Shown here piece by piece: positions 55,906 to 64,000 of a DNA stretch of 64,000 nucleotides. The notes under the pieces were generated by a model. It searched no databases, was not told where the DNA came from, and saw only the letters and a list, made by a program, of their open reading frames with translations. The DNA comes from Saccharopolyspora gloriosae. Its GTDB lineage: Bacteria; Actinomycetota; Actinomycetes; Mycobacteriales; Pseudonocardiaceae. Location: the NCBI RefSeq assembly GCF_022828475.1, contig NZ_CP059557.1:2899470-2963469 (forward strand), given 5' to 3'. Numbering within the stretch: position 1 is the first letter of the stretch; each line of letters begins with the position of its first letter. Position numbers and translations under genes: made by a program.

Positions 55906-57335
55906 GGTGGTCGCAACGCCTGATGGTTTATGTGGTGGTGAGTAGATCACGGAGGCGTTGGGCTGGGGTGTGCCAGCCGAGTGTTTTGCGTGGTCGGTTG
56001 TTGAGTTGTTGGGCGACGTGTTCGAGGTCTTCGGGGCTGTGGATGCGGAGGTCGGTGCCTTTGGGGAAGTATTGGCGCAGGAGTCCGTTGGTGTTCTCGT
56101 TCGTTCCGCGTTGCCAGGGTGAGTGGGGGTCGCAGAAGTAGACCGGGACTCCGGTGGTGATGGTGAACTGTTTGTGTGCGGCCATTTCGCAGCCTTGGTC
56201 CCAGGTCAGGGAGCCGCGGAGGTGTTCGGGCAGGGTTTTGATCAGGGGGATCAGGACGTCGCGGACGGCTTCGGCGGTGTGTCTGCCGGGCAGGTGTCCG
56301 AGCAGGACGTAGCGGGTGGAGCGTTCGACCAGGGTCACGATCGCGCTTTCGCTGCGGGTGCCGACGATCAGGTCGCCTTCCCAGTGGCCGGGCACGGCCC
56401 GGTCTTCGATCTGTGGTGGGCGTTCGGAGATCATCACCATGTCGTCGAATCGGGGCGTGCGCTGTTCGGGGCTGCGGTGTAGTGCGCGGCGGGTGCGTCC
56501 GGTGCGCAGCGCGTCGGCGAGTTCGCGCCGTAACCCGCCTCGTGCCTGGATGTAGATGGCTTGGTAGATCGTTTCGGGACTCACCCGCATGCCTTCGTCG
56601 TCGGGGAACTCGGTGACCAGAGCGTGACAGATTTGCTCTGGTGACCATCGTTGCTGCAGGCCGGCGGTGACGTAGTCGCGTAACGGGCCGTGTTGGGCGA
56701 GTTTGGAGGCCTTCGGGCGTGCGCGGCTGGCGGCCCATGCCCGCTGCGCCCGGTGCGGCTGATATTCGCCGGCGACGCTGCGGTTGTCGATCTCGCGTTT
56801 GACCGTGGAGGGCGACCGGCCCAAAACACGCCCGATCGCCCGCAACGACTCGCCCTGCCGCCACAAGTCAGCGATCGTTTCCCGTTCCGTCACCGTCAAA
56901 AACCGGGGGTGCAGCTCAGCTTCGACCACCGCCAACGACAACACTGATCCACTAGTCACAGCGGTGTTGTAGTCGATCCTGTGCCCGTCCGGGTGCACCC
57001 GGGCATCACCGATCTTGCGGATCCCCCGATCCCAATCAGCGGCAGTGCGCACATGCACCCCGACCCGTGCCGCAGCATCCCGCCTCGACACCCCGGACCC
57101 ACGCAACTCGTCGTAGACCGCCCGGCCGGGATGCCCACGCCTGCCCGGTTTCCCACGACCACGAACACCCGCCCTCTTCGCCCACCCGAACGCCGTCGCA
57201 GGAGCCACCCCGGCCACCCGAGCAGCACCCGCAATACAGCCCCCTTCACCCTCCAACACCTCGAAAAACCACGCCTTCAACCCCGCAACAACCACGACCC
57301 CCACAACCCCTCAAATCCAAGGCGTTGCAAGGACC
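55906..57335 (-). mobile_element. IS30-family insertion sequence
   Basis: The ends carry imperfect inverted repeats: GGTGGTCGCAACGCC at 55906 and GGTCCTTGCAACGCC (reverse strand) ending at 57335, 11 of 15 matching. IS30-type elements of actinomycetes have such GCAACGCC ends. No clear target duplication was found, so limits are approximate. It splits the region between TetR and the ferredoxin operon. Confidence 0.7.
55928..57304 (-). CDS. IS30-family transposase
   Basis: The 458-residue protein has two N-terminal HTH regions (RVAGVAPATAFGWAKRAGVR; ETIADLWRQGESLRAIGRVL, GRSPSTVKREIDNRS) and a DDE core: PGHWEGDLIVGTRSESAIVT (first Asp), RGSLTWDQGCEMAAH (second Asp) and RGTNENTNGLLRQYFPKGT (glutamate). 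It is intact and of normal length for long IS30 transposases with an extra N-terminal HTH. Confidence 0.92.
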   Translation of the reverse strand: MGVVVVAGLKAWFFEVLEGEGGCIAGAARVAGVAPATAFGWAKRAGVRGRGKPGRRGHPGRAVYDELRGSGVSRRDAAARVGVHVRTAADWDRGIRKIGDARVHPDGHRIDYNTAVTSGSVLSLAVVEAELHPRFLTVTERETIADLWRQGESLRAIGRVLGRSPSTVKREIDNRSVAGEYQPHRAQRAWAASRARPKASKLAQHGPLRDYVTAGLQQRWSPEQICHALVTEFPDDEGMRVSPETIYQAIYIQARGGLRRELADALRTGRTRRALHRSPEQRTPRFDDMVMISERPPQIEDRAVPGHWEGDLIVGTRSESAIVTLVERSTRYVLLGHLPGRHTAEAVRDVLIPLIKTLPEHLRGSLTWDQGCEMAAHKQFTITTGVPVYFCDPHSPWQRGTNENTNGLLRQYFPKGTDLRIHSPEDLEHVAQQLNNRPRKTLGWHTPAQRLRDLLTTT

Positions 57336-57433
57336 GCTAGAACCCGCACTTTTCAAGAAAGGTAAACATCTGTAAAGTTACGGGCGTAATCTGAACTTGT
57401 CGGAGCTGTCCGGCTCTTTCGTCAGGAGCGCCC

Positions 57434-57628
57434 GTGCAGATCACCATCGAAGAGGAGAAGTGCTGCGGTGCCGGTCAGTGCGTGCTGGCCGCCCCGGGGG
57501 TCTTCGACCAGCGCGACGAGGACGGCGTCGTCGTCCTGCTCGACACGGACCCCGGTGCCGACCAACTGGAGAACGTCCGCAACGCCGCGAACCTGTGCCC
57601 CGCGGCGGCCATCGAGGTGCGCGAGTGA
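57434..57628 (+). CDS. P450-type ferredoxin (3Fe-4S/4Fe-4S)
   Basis: The 64-residue protein starts with GTG and has the cluster cysteines in EEKCCGAGQCVLAAPGVF and NLCPAAAIEV. The CxxAxxC..CP spacing, lacking one normal 4Fe-4S cysteine, is that of small actinomycete ferredoxins that feed P450s. It overlaps the reductase gene by GTGA and is followed by a P450 gene, forming a complete electron chain. CAGGAGCGCCC precedes the start. It is very similar to the second ferredoxin at 61659. Confidence 0.9.
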   Translation: MQITIEEEKCCGAGQCVLAAPGVFDQRDEDGVVVLLDTDPGADQLENVRNAANLCPAAAIEVRE

Positions 57629-58840
57629 CAGCGGTACCCCGGGAGATCGTCGTCGTGGGTGCCTCGGCGGCAGGTCTCGCTACCGTCGAAGGCCTTCGGC
57701 GGGGCGGTTACGACGGGCGGCTCACCGTCGTCGGCGACGAGGCCCACCTGCCCTACGACCGGCCCCCGCTGTCGAAGCAGGTGTTGTCGGGGAGTGGGGG
57801 ATCGGGAAGCTCGCACTGCGCGATGCGGCGGTCTACGAAGACCTCGGCGTCGAGCTCAGACTCGGCTCCCCGGCTTCCTCTTTGGACACCTCCGCCCGCG
57901 AGCTCCGCTTGGCGGACGGCACCGTCCTCGGTTACGACGCGCTGGTCGCTGCGACCGGTGTGCGGGCCCGCGCTCTGCCGGGTGTTGAGGGCATCGAAGG
58001 GGTGCACTTGTTGCGCACTCTCGAGGATGCGTTGGCGTTGAAGGAATCGCTGGCCTCGGCTCCTCGGCTGGTGATCGTCGGTGGCGGATTCATCGGGGCT
58101 GAGGCTGCCGCTGTTTCCCGTGGATCGGGGTGTGCGGTCACCCTGATCACCGATCAGCACGTGCCGTTGTCCGACGCCGTCGGCGCCGAGATCGGCGCGA
58201 TGCTCACCGAGATCCACCGGGACCACGGGGTCGACGTCGTCGCCGACGCGATGGTTGAAGGAGTCCGCAGCGACGGCGGCCGCGTCACCGGCGTGCGGCT
58301 GGTCGATGGCCGCACCGTCGACGCCGAGGCCGTGGTGATCGGCATCGGCACCCTGCCCAACGTCGAATGGCTCGAAGGCACCGGTCTCTTCATTGGCAAC
58401 GGCGTCGAATGCGACGGCACGCTGCACGCCGGACTCGGAGTGTGGGCGGCCGGAGACGTGGCCGCCTTCCCCGATCCGGCCAGCGGGGAGCGGATCCGCA
58501 TCGAGCACCGCACCAACGCGGGCGAGCAGGGCATGGCCGTGGCCCGCAACATCCTCGCCGGTGCCCGCGAGGCGGAACCGTTCAGCAGCGTGCCCTACGT
58601 CTGGTCCGACCAGTACGACCTCAAGATCCAGATCTACGGCCGCAGCAGAGGGGCCGATCGCATCCACGTCGTGGACGGCAGCCTCGCCGATCGCAAGTTC
58701 ACCGCCCTCTGCGCCCGCGACGGCCACGTGACCGCCGCCATCGGCTCAACATGGTCCGCCCGCTGCGCGGCCTGCGTCCGGTGGTCGCCGACCGCACCGA
58801 ATGGGAGACCGCCGTGGCCGCGCGCACCTCAGCCGCTTGA
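57625..58840 (+). pseudogene. Ferredoxin reductase, two frameshifts
   Basis: The gene encodes an FAD/NAD(P) reductase of the putidaredoxin-reductase type: IVVVGASAAGLATVEGLRRG, PYDRPPLSKQVLSG, then in frame 3 LVIVGGGFIGAEAAA and GLGVWAAGDVAAFPDP, and in the last frame LNMVRPLRGLRPVVADRTEW ending TSAA at 58840. One missing G in TCGGGGAGTGGGG near 57791 and one missing C in GGCTCAAC near 58744 break it. The second break joins its frame to the following P450, so a spurious fused frame of 870 codons exists. Either both are sequencing errors or the gene is dead. The corrected product is about 405 residues. GTG 57625 start. Confidence 0.75.
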
Positions 58841-58868
58841 CGAACACCCCACCACACTAGGAGTAGTC

Positions 58869-60080
58869 GTGACGACGACCGAGTCCACCGAAACACCCCG
58901 GTTCCCGCTGACCCGGGGATGCCCGTTCGCCCCGCCCGAGAAGGCCGTCGAGTACCGCGCGGAAGGGGCTCCCCGGCGCGTGCAGATCTGGAACGGCGCC
59001 CAGCCTTGGCTGATCACCCGCCACGACCAGATCCGCGAGGTGCTCAGCGCGACCGACCGCTTCGGAGCCGACGTCACCAACCCCGGGTTTCCGAACACCA
59101 GTGACGCTCAGCCCTACGTGGAGGGTGAGCTCTTCTTCCGCAAGGACGGGCAGGAACACCTGCCGTTCCGGCGCATCCTCAACGGCGACTTCACGGCGAA
59201 GCGCTCCGAGGCCCTGCGCCCTCGGATGATCGAGCTGACCGACCGGCTGATCGACGACTTGGAGCAGGGGCCGCGTCCGGTCGACCTGATCGAGAAGTTC
59301 GCGCTCGCCCTGCCCACCGTCGTCATCTGCGAGGTCCTCGGCGTGCCGCCGGAGGACAGCCCGCGCGTGCACGAAGCCTCCAAGAAGACGGTGCAGCTGA
59401 GCATCCCCAAGGAGGAGAAGCTCGCCGGCATGCAGGACATGCACGACGTCCTGGAGAAGCACGCGGAGCGCAAGCGCGCCGAACCGGACGACGGCCTGCT
59501 GTCGCGCCTGGTGAACACCCACGTCGACGAGAGGGGCGACTTCGACTTCGAGTACGCCGTGCGGCTGGGCATGCTCGTGATCGGCGCCGGGCACGAGACC
59601 ACCGCCAACATGATCGGGCTCGGCATCCTTGCGCTGATGCGCGAACCCGAGAAGCGCGACATCCTGCTGTCCGACCCGGACAAGTACGCGCCCACCGCCG
59701 TCGAGGAGATGATGCGGTACTGGAGCATGGTGCAGACCGAGCCGCGCCGGGTGTGCTTGCAGGACACCGAGGTGGGCGGGGTGCTCATCCGCGCCGGTGA
59801 GGGCATCATCTGCAACCTGCCCGCCGCCAACCGCGACCCGGAGGTCTTCGACACCCCCGAGGTCCTGGACATCACCCGCGTGCAGCGCCAGCACATCGGG
59901 TTCGGCTTCGGCGTCCACCAGTGCCTCGGCCAGAACCTCTCGCGCGTGGAGATGCAGGTCGCCTGGCCGCGCTTGTTCCAGCGGTTGCCCGGTCTGCGGC
60001 TGGCCGTGGACGAGAGCGAGCTGCACTTCCACGACGACGCCCTGACCTACGGCCTCGAAGAACTCCCGGTCACTTGGTAA
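58869..60080 (+). CDS. Cytochrome P450 (bacterial, class I)
   Basis: The 403-residue P450 has the I-helix oxygen motif GAGHETT (239-245), ExxR at 280-283 (EMMR), PAANRDPEVFDTPEVLDI and the heme loop FGFGVHQCLG with Cys352. GTG 58869 lies five bases after AGGAG. The upstream ferredoxin and reductase provide electrons. The family resembles soil actinomycete P450s that hydroxylate terpenes, steroids or aromatic compounds; the substrate cannot be told. The downstream SDR may oxidise the new alcohol. Confidence 0.9.
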   Translation: MTTTESTETPRFPLTRGCPFAPPEKAVEYRAEGAPRRVQIWNGAQPWLITRHDQIREVLSATDRFGADVTNPGFPNTSDAQPYVEGELFFRKDGQEHLPFRRILNGDFTAKRSEALRPRMIELTDRLIDDLEQGPRPVDLIEKFALALPTVVICEVLGVPPEDSPRVHEASKKTVQLSIPKEEKLAGMQDMHDVLEKHAERKRAEPDDGLLSRLVNTHVDERGDFDFEYAVRLGMLVIGAGHETTANMIGLGILALMREPEKRDILLSDPDKYAPTAVEEMMRYWSMVQTEPRRVCLQDTEVGGVLIRAGEGIICNLPAANRDPEVFDTPEVLDITRVQRQHIGFGFGVHQCLGQNLSRVEMQVAWPRLFQRLPGLRLAVDESELHFHDDALTYGLEELPVTW

Positions 60081-60103
60081 GCGCGGAAGAAAGCGGGAAT
60101 CGC

Positions 60104-60910
60104 ATGAGAGGAAAGCTCGCAGGCAGGACGGCGGTCGTTGTCGGCGGCGGCCAGACGCCAGGTGCCACTCTCGGCAACGGGCGCGCGGTCGCGCTGACCT
60201 TCGCCCGGGAAGGCGCCGACATCGTGGTCGTCGATCGAGATGCGGCCTCCGCGGAGGAGACCGCGGAACTCGTGCGCGCCGAGGGCGGTTTCGCGGTCGC
60301 GCACCGCGCCGACATCACCCTTGATGAGGACTGCGCGAGCATCCTCCGGGCCGCGCTGAATGCTTACGGCCGGGTCGACGTGCTGCACAACAACGTCGGC
60401 ATCGTCCCGGCCGGGCGCACCGAGGAACTCTCACCGGAGAAGTGGCGGCAGGGTTTCGAGGTGAACCTCACCGGCATGTGGCAGACCTGCAAACACGTGC
60501 TGCCCCACATGCGCGAGCAGGGCAGCGGGGTCGTCATCAACATCTCGTCGATGGCCGGACTGCTGCACGCCGGAGAGAACATCGCCTACACCACGTCCAA
60601 AGCCGCGGTGCACTCGATGACCCGCAGCCTCGCCATCGAATACGCGCCGCACGGCGTGCGGATCAACTGCATCGCCCCCGGCATGATGGACACCCCGATG
60701 GGAGTCGATTCCGTCGCCCGCGACACCGGGACCGACCGCGAGGCAGTCGCCGCCAAGCGCGCCTCGATGGTCCCGATGGGACACCAGGGCACCAGCGAGG
60801 ACGTCGCCAAGGCCGCGCTGTTCTACGCCTCGGACGACTCCGCGTTCATCACCGGAACAGTGCTGCCGGTCGACGGAGGATTCACGCTCCGAGCCGGATT
60901 CACGGCCTGA
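60104..60910 (+). CDS. Short-chain dehydrogenase/reductase
   Basis: The 268-residue SDR has an unusual, longer glycine loop (VVVGGGQTPGATLGNGRAVA), NNVG, NISSMAGLLHAGE with the catalytic serine, and YTTSK with the Tyr/Lys pair. It ends with GTVLPVDGGFTLRAG. ATG 60104 lies 23 bases after the P450 stop, with GAAAGCGGGAA upstream. It likely oxidises the hydroxylated P450 product. Confidence 0.85.
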   Translation: MRGKLAGRTAVVVGGGQTPGATLGNGRAVALTFAREGADIVVVDRDAASAEETAELVRAEGGFAVAHRADITLDEDCASILRAALNAYGRVDVLHNNVGIVPAGRTEELSPEKWRQGFEVNLTGMWQTCKHVLPHMREQGSGVVINISSMAGLLHAGENIAYTTSKAAVHSMTRSLAIEYAPHGVRINCIAPGMMDTPMGVDSVARDTGTDREAVAAKRASMVPMGHQGTSEDVAKAALFYASDDSAFITGTVLPVDGGFTLRAGFTA

Positions 60911-60921
60911 CCGACGCGCGC

Positions 60922-60952
60922 CGCGGGTGCCGCCGCGACGGGGGCACCCGCG
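60922..60952. terminator. Hairpin between SDR and CMD genes
   Basis: CGCGGGTGCC and GGCACCCGCG pair around an 11-base loop and are followed by TTTCCCC, 11 bases after the SDR stop. Confidence 0.6.
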
Positions 60953-61039
60953 TTTCCCCATGACCACCCTGCACCCGAAGGCGACCGGGTTCGCGACTTT
61001 CCGCCCCCCGGACCGCTTCCGCCTCCAGGAGGATTGACG

Positions 61040-61471
61040 ATGACCGACAATCGCGCGAAAGCGCTGGCACTGCTCCAGGAAATGATCCCCGGCATGCTCA
61101 CCGAAGGCGACACCCCGAAAGTGGCCGCACAGGGATTCGCCGCCGAAATCGGGGAACTGAGCCTGGACAACGTGTTCGGAGCGCTGTGGTCCCGCCCCGG
61201 ACTCGACCGCCGATCCCGCAGCATCCTCACGATCGGCATCCTGATCGCATTGGGCGCCACCGAGGAACTGAAAGTCCACTTCCCGATCGCCCTCGTCAAC
61301 GGCGTGACCCGCGAAGAGCTGGAAGAGATTGTGTATCACTCCGCCGGATACGCCGGATACCCCGCCGCATCCACGGCACGCCTGGCCGGCATGGAAGTGC
61401 TCGACTCCGAGGACGCCGCCCAAGACCACCTCCGCCGTCTCACGGGTAACGGCGAGAAGACCACCGGCTGA
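61040..61471 (+). CDS. Carboxymuconolactone decarboxylase-family protein
   Basis: The 143-residue product has the CMD/AhpD fold: DNVFGALWSRPGLDRRSRSI, ILIALGATEELKVHFPIAL and NGVTREELEEIVYHSAGYAG. The paired cysteines of AhpD are absent, so it is of the decarboxylase/hydrolase type. ATG 61040 lies seven bases after AGGAGG. It is paralogous to the product of 63170-63550. Confidence 0.85.
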   Translation: MTDNRAKALALLQEMIPGMLTEGDTPKVAAQGFAAEIGELSLDNVFGALWSRPGLDRRSRSILTIGILIALGATEELKVHFPIALVNGVTREELEEIVYHSAGYAGYPAASTARLAGMEVLDSEDAAQDHLRRLTGNGEKTTG

Positions 61472-61560
61472 CTTGCAGTTTCGGATGCGGCGGCGAGGCC
61501 GCCCGGAGGAACGCTGGTCGTGACGCCCTGAGCATGATGGTCGGCGCCCAGCGGGTCGAT

Positions 61561-61608
61561 TCGGCTCATCGCCGGGCCCGGTGGCGCCCAGGCCCGGTGA
61601 TGAGCCGA
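61561..61608. terminator. Bidirectional terminator hairpin
   Basis: TCGGCTCATCGCCGGGCC and GGCCCGGTGATGAGCCGA pair over 18 bp with one G-T mismatch. It lies between the CMD gene and the convergent ferredoxin gene. Confidence 0.7.
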
Positions 61609-61658
61609 GTGTTCGGCAACTGCAGAGGGAGGCCCGGTGTTGTGCGGGCCCTGCGCGG

Positions 61659-61853
61659 TTATTCGTGGATTTCGATCGCGGCTGCCGGGCACAGCGCCGC
61701 GGCGGTGCGGGCGTTCTCGTGCTCGGCCTCCGCCGGGGTTTCGTCGAGCAGGATGACGACGCCGTCGTCGTCGCGCTGGTCGAAGACCTCGGGTGCGGCC
61801 AGGACGCACTGTCCGGCTCCGCAGCACTTGTCCTCGTCGATGGTGACCTTCAT
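61659..61853 (-). CDS. Second P450-type ferredoxin
   Basis: The 64-residue product (DEDKCCGAGQCVLAAPEVF, ALCPAAAIEIHE) is almost the same as the ferredoxin at 57434. It lies 77 bases downstream of the second P450 gene on the same strand. No reductase accompanies it, so it may share the one at 57625. An AGGAGTGAGGAA-like site precedes the ATG. Confidence 0.9.
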   Translation of the reverse strand: MKVTIDEDKCCGAGQCVLAAPEVFDQRDDDGVVILLDETPAEAEHENARTAAALCPAAAIEIHE

Positions 61854-61930
61854 TTCCTCACTCCTGTGCGGGCGGCGGCAGGTGTGCCGTCGCTGAACGT
61901 GGTTGCCACTTCTACGGGTGCGTCGGCCTG

Positions 61931-63142
61931 TTACCAGGTGACCGGCAGCGAGCGGACGCCGTAGTTGGTGCCGTGGGTGTCCATCGGGACCTCGGAGGGG
62001 TCGACGGCCAGTTTCAGGTCGGGGAAGCGTTCAATCAGCCGGGGCAGCACGGTTTTGAGCTCCGCGCGGGCGACGTTCTGCCCGAGGCATTGGTGGACGC
62101 CGTAGCCGAAGGCGAGGTGCCGGGTGAGCTTGCGGTCGAAGTCGGCCATGTCCGGGTCGTCGAACGCGCGCGGGTCCCGGTTGGCCGCGGGCATGGCCAC
62201 AACGACGAGGTCGCCCTGCTTGATCTGCGCGCCGCCGATCTCCAAGTCCTCCTTGGCGACTCGTCCGAGTCCGAATTGGACGATCGTGAGGTAGCGCAGC
62301 AGTTCCTCGACGGCGGGGCCGATCTTGGCGGGTTCGTCGCGCAGCTGCTGCCACTGCTGTGGGTGGGTCAGCAGCTGCATGATGGACAGGCCCATCATGG
62401 CCGCGGTGGTGTCGTGCCCGGCGAACAGCAGCAGCGCGCCGATCCCGGTGAGGTCGTCGTTGGTGAGGATCGTGTTGCCCTCGTCGGCGATCCGGATCAA
62501 CTCGGCCAGCAGTCCCGGCGAGTCCGGTTCCTGCCGCTTCTGCTCGACCAGCTTGCCGATGTAGTCCAGCAGCCACTTCGCACCCGCGTCCCGCTGCTCG
62601 CGGGGGTTGCTCATGTCCATCATCTGTTCGGTGGCTCCGTGGAACCCGTCCCGGTCCTCGTAGGGCACACCCAGCAGTTCGCAGATGACCAGGCACGGGA
62701 TCGGCAGGCACAGCGCCTGCACCAGGTCCACCGGCCCGTCCGCGGCGGCGACGGCGTCCAGGTGCTCGTCGACGATGCGATCGATGTAGGGCTGCAGCCG
62801 GTTCTGCACGGCCTTCGGGGTGAACTTCCCGGTCAGCAGCTTGCGGTAGGCGCCGTGATCGGGCTCGTCCATCATCACGAACAGCGGCGGCAGACCCCCT
62901 TCACCGTCACCGGCGGTTTCGGGTTCCTCGCCCGGAGGGTTGTCGTGGCGCGGACGGCGGGCGCTCATGCGCGGGTCCGCGAACACCGCGCTGCCCTCGT
63001 CGAACCGGGTCACCAGCCAGCCTTCGGTGCCGTTCGGGAACGTCACCCAGTGGATCGGCTGCTCCTCCTGCAAGGCCTGGTATTCGGGCGGCGGATCCAG
63101 CGGGGCGGCGGTGTCGCGCGTGGTGGGCATCGACCGGGTCAT
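61931..63142 (-). CDS. Second cytochrome P450
   Basis: The 403-residue P450 has AGHDTT (241-246), ExxR at 280-283 (ELLR), MPAANRDPRAFDDPDMADFD and the heme loop FGYGVHQCLG with Cys352. The early region has FVMMDEPDHGAYRKLLTGKF, the B'-C segment. It differs clearly from the first P450, so the pair probably oxidises a pathway at two steps rather than being a recent duplication. ATG 63142 has AGGAGAGAAGG upstream; the CMD gene precedes it by 27 bases. Confidence 0.9.
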   Translation of the reverse strand: MTRSMPTTRDTAAPLDPPPEYQALQEEQPIHWVTFPNGTEGWLVTRFDEGSAVFADPRMSARRPRHDNPPGEEPETAGDGEGGLPPLFVMMDEPDHGAYRKLLTGKFTPKAVQNRLQPYIDRIVDEHLDAVAAADGPVDLVQALCLPIPCLVICELLGVPYEDRDGFHGATEQMMDMSNPREQRDAGAKWLLDYIGKLVEQKRQEPDSPGLLAELIRIADEGNTILTNDDLTGIGALLLFAGHDTTAAMMGLSIMQLLTHPQQWQQLRDEPAKIGPAVEELLRYLTIVQFGLGRVAKEDLEIGGAQIKQGDLVVVAMPAANRDPRAFDDPDMADFDRKLTRHLAFGYGVHQCLGQNVARAELKTVLPRLIERFPDLKLAVDPSEVPMDTHGTNYGVRSLPVTW

Positions 63143-63169
63143 GTTCGTCCTTCTCTCCTGCGTGGCGGG

Positions 63170-63550
63170 TCAGTTCGAGTTCTGGTGGGCGGTGTGCTCG
63201 GCGACGGCCTTCGAGACTCCCTCGTGCACCGAGGTGGCGTTGCCCCAGCCGACGTAGAAAGCCAGCTGCAGCACGGATTCGTGCAATTCCTCGGGAGTGC
63301 AGTCCCCACCGGAGAGGGCGCCGCGGGCCTGCACCTGCACCAGGTCCGCCCGGCCGAGGGAGGCGGTCGCGCCGAGCACGAGCAACCTCCTGTCCCGAGT
63401 GGACAGACCAGGGCGGTTCCAGATCTCACCGAAGAGGTGGCCGACCGTCTCGTCGAGGAACGCGCCGCTCTGCCCGTCGAGGGACTTGCTGAAACCGGCG
63501 CCGTAGACCTCGTCCATGACGTCCAGACCGCGCTGGTACTGGTCGCTCAT
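63170..63550 (-). CDS. Second carboxymuconolactone decarboxylase-family protein
   Basis: The 126-residue product has the CMD fold: VGHLFGEIWNRPGLSTRDRR, LLVLGATASLGRADLVQVQA and CTPEELHESVLQLAFYVGW. It overlaps the upstream dehydrogenase gene by ATGA. Its neighbours match those of the other CMD gene (P450 and ferredoxin), suggesting linked steps. Confidence 0.85.
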   Translation of the reverse strand: MSDQYQRGLDVMDEVYGAGFSKSLDGQSGAFLDETVGHLFGEIWNRPGLSTRDRRLLVLGATASLGRADLVQVQARGALSGGDCTPEELHESVLQLAFYVGWGNATSVHEGVSKAVAEHTAHQNSN

Positions 63551-64000
63551 ACGTCCTTCCCTTCCTGAATTCCGAGGGTGTCCCGTTCTTCTCGGCGGGT
63601 CACGTCCACCAAGGGGAGTTCGACCTCCAGGTCCGCGGCGAGCTTCTGCGCGGCGGCGAGGTCCTTGTCCATCAACGGCTCGATACCGCGCACCAGCTTG
63701 CGGATCGCCGCCAGCGCCCCAGGACCGTCGAGGCCTTGGCCCGTCAACGCGGCGATCTGCTCGCTCATCGCCAGTGCTCCCGCCTGGTCGACGCGCTGCA
63801 TCTCCAGCAGTTGCAGGAGGGTGTGGCCTTCGGGGTCAGCGGTCGTGATGACCCGCATGAGCGTCTCCGGCTCGACCCCGGCCGCGCCCGCCAGCGATGC
63901 GGCTTCCGCCACGGTCCGCCAGCTGCCGTAGGTCACGACGTTGCGCGCGAGCTTGGTCGCCATGCCCGCCCCGAGCGGTCCGCAGTGCACGACCTCCTTG
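63547..64000 (-). CDS. 3-hydroxyisobutyrate-dehydrogenase-type oxidoreductase, 5' end outside window
   Basis: The visible C-terminal 150 residues include CGPLGAGMATKLARNVVTYG with the catalytic Lys and Asn (KLxxN), EAASLAGAAGVEPETLMRVI, and GIEPLMDKDLAAAQKLAADL, the family's all-helical domain. The NAD-binding Rossmann half lies beyond the right edge. It heads or belongs to the operon with CMD, P450 and ferredoxin. It probably oxidises a hydroxy acid of the pathway. Confidence 0.85.
   Translation of the reverse strand, partial: KEVVHCGPLGAGMATKLARNVVTYGSWRTVAEAASLAGAAGVEPETLMRVITTADPEGHTLLQLLEMQRVDQAGALAMSEQIAALTGQGLDGPGALAAIRKLVRGIEPLMDKDLAAAQKLAADLEVELPLVDVTRREERDTLGIQEGKDV

Noticed and set aside
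57468-60080. Apparent 870-codon ferredoxin reductase-P450 fusion
   Set aside because: The fusion arises from the second frameshift in the reductase; the reductase's natural end (TSAA) lies in another frame and the P450 has its own start with AGGAG.

Overview
The window is high-GC DNA with the codon use, Shine-Dalgarno sites and short ATGA/GTGA gene overlaps of an actinomycete. The gene families (HTH/DUF397 pair, DUF305 lipoprotein, type I-E-like repeats, many LysR/PadR/TetR regulators) suggest a Pseudonocardiales member such as Saccharopolyspora; that placement is inference. It is an accessory stretch: catabolic operons and a respiratory operon separated by insertion sequences, decayed genes and two CRISPR arrays. 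No rRNA or tRNA gene was seen.

Layout. 0-2.7 kb: a 3' relic of a Baeyer-Villiger monooxygenase and a secreted GH18-like protein. 3.3-9.6 kb: an island with a frameshifted large serine recombinase, a membrane protein, an AT-richer pentapeptide-repeat membrane protein and a possible glycine-zipper effector/membrane-partner pair. 9.8-25.4 kb: a catabolic cluster whose gene set (acyl-CoA ligase, three-subunit molybdenum hydroxylase, crotonase-family hydrolase, aldehyde dehydrogenase, UbiD and UbiX, LysR, PadR, two transporters) matches the furoyl-CoA route for furfural, 2-furoate and 2,5-furandicarboxylate. 25.7-27.9 kb: decayed genes and an IS5-type remnant. 27.9-31.8 kb: copper handling (DUF305 lipoprotein, CopA ATPase, a broken HMA lipoprotein, a CsoR-type operator). 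31.9-40.1 kb: a reduced complex I operon, nuoA-[fused NuoB/NuoD-like]-H-J-K-L-M-N, with no B, C, D, E, F, G or I gene of normal form. 40.5-44.2 kb: an SbnA-like synthase, an MFS exporter and a Tat-signal class V aminotransferase in one operon. 45.2-46.8 kb: a complete ISL3-family element. 47.0-48.3 kb: an HTH/DUF397 pair.

48.3-52.6 kb holds two CRISPR arrays with the same 29-nt repeat, pointing tail to tail, each with a nearly identical leader on its outer side. An IS21-family element has landed inside a degenerate repeat of the second array and left a 5-bp duplication. No cas gene is present. A tyrosine recombinase and an AbrB-like gene follow. 55.2-64.0 kb: a TetR gene, an IS30-family element, and two cytochrome P450 systems (each with a small ferredoxin and a carboxymuconolactone-decarboxylase-family protein) with a ferredoxin reductase, an SDR and a partial hydroxyisobutyrate-dehydrogenase-type gene, probably degrading or modifying an unidentified hydrophobic substrate.

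Several well-conserved genes (recombinase, symporter, nuoJ, ferredoxin reductase) are broken only by single-base indels in G/C runs. These may be sequencing errors rather than true pseudogenes.
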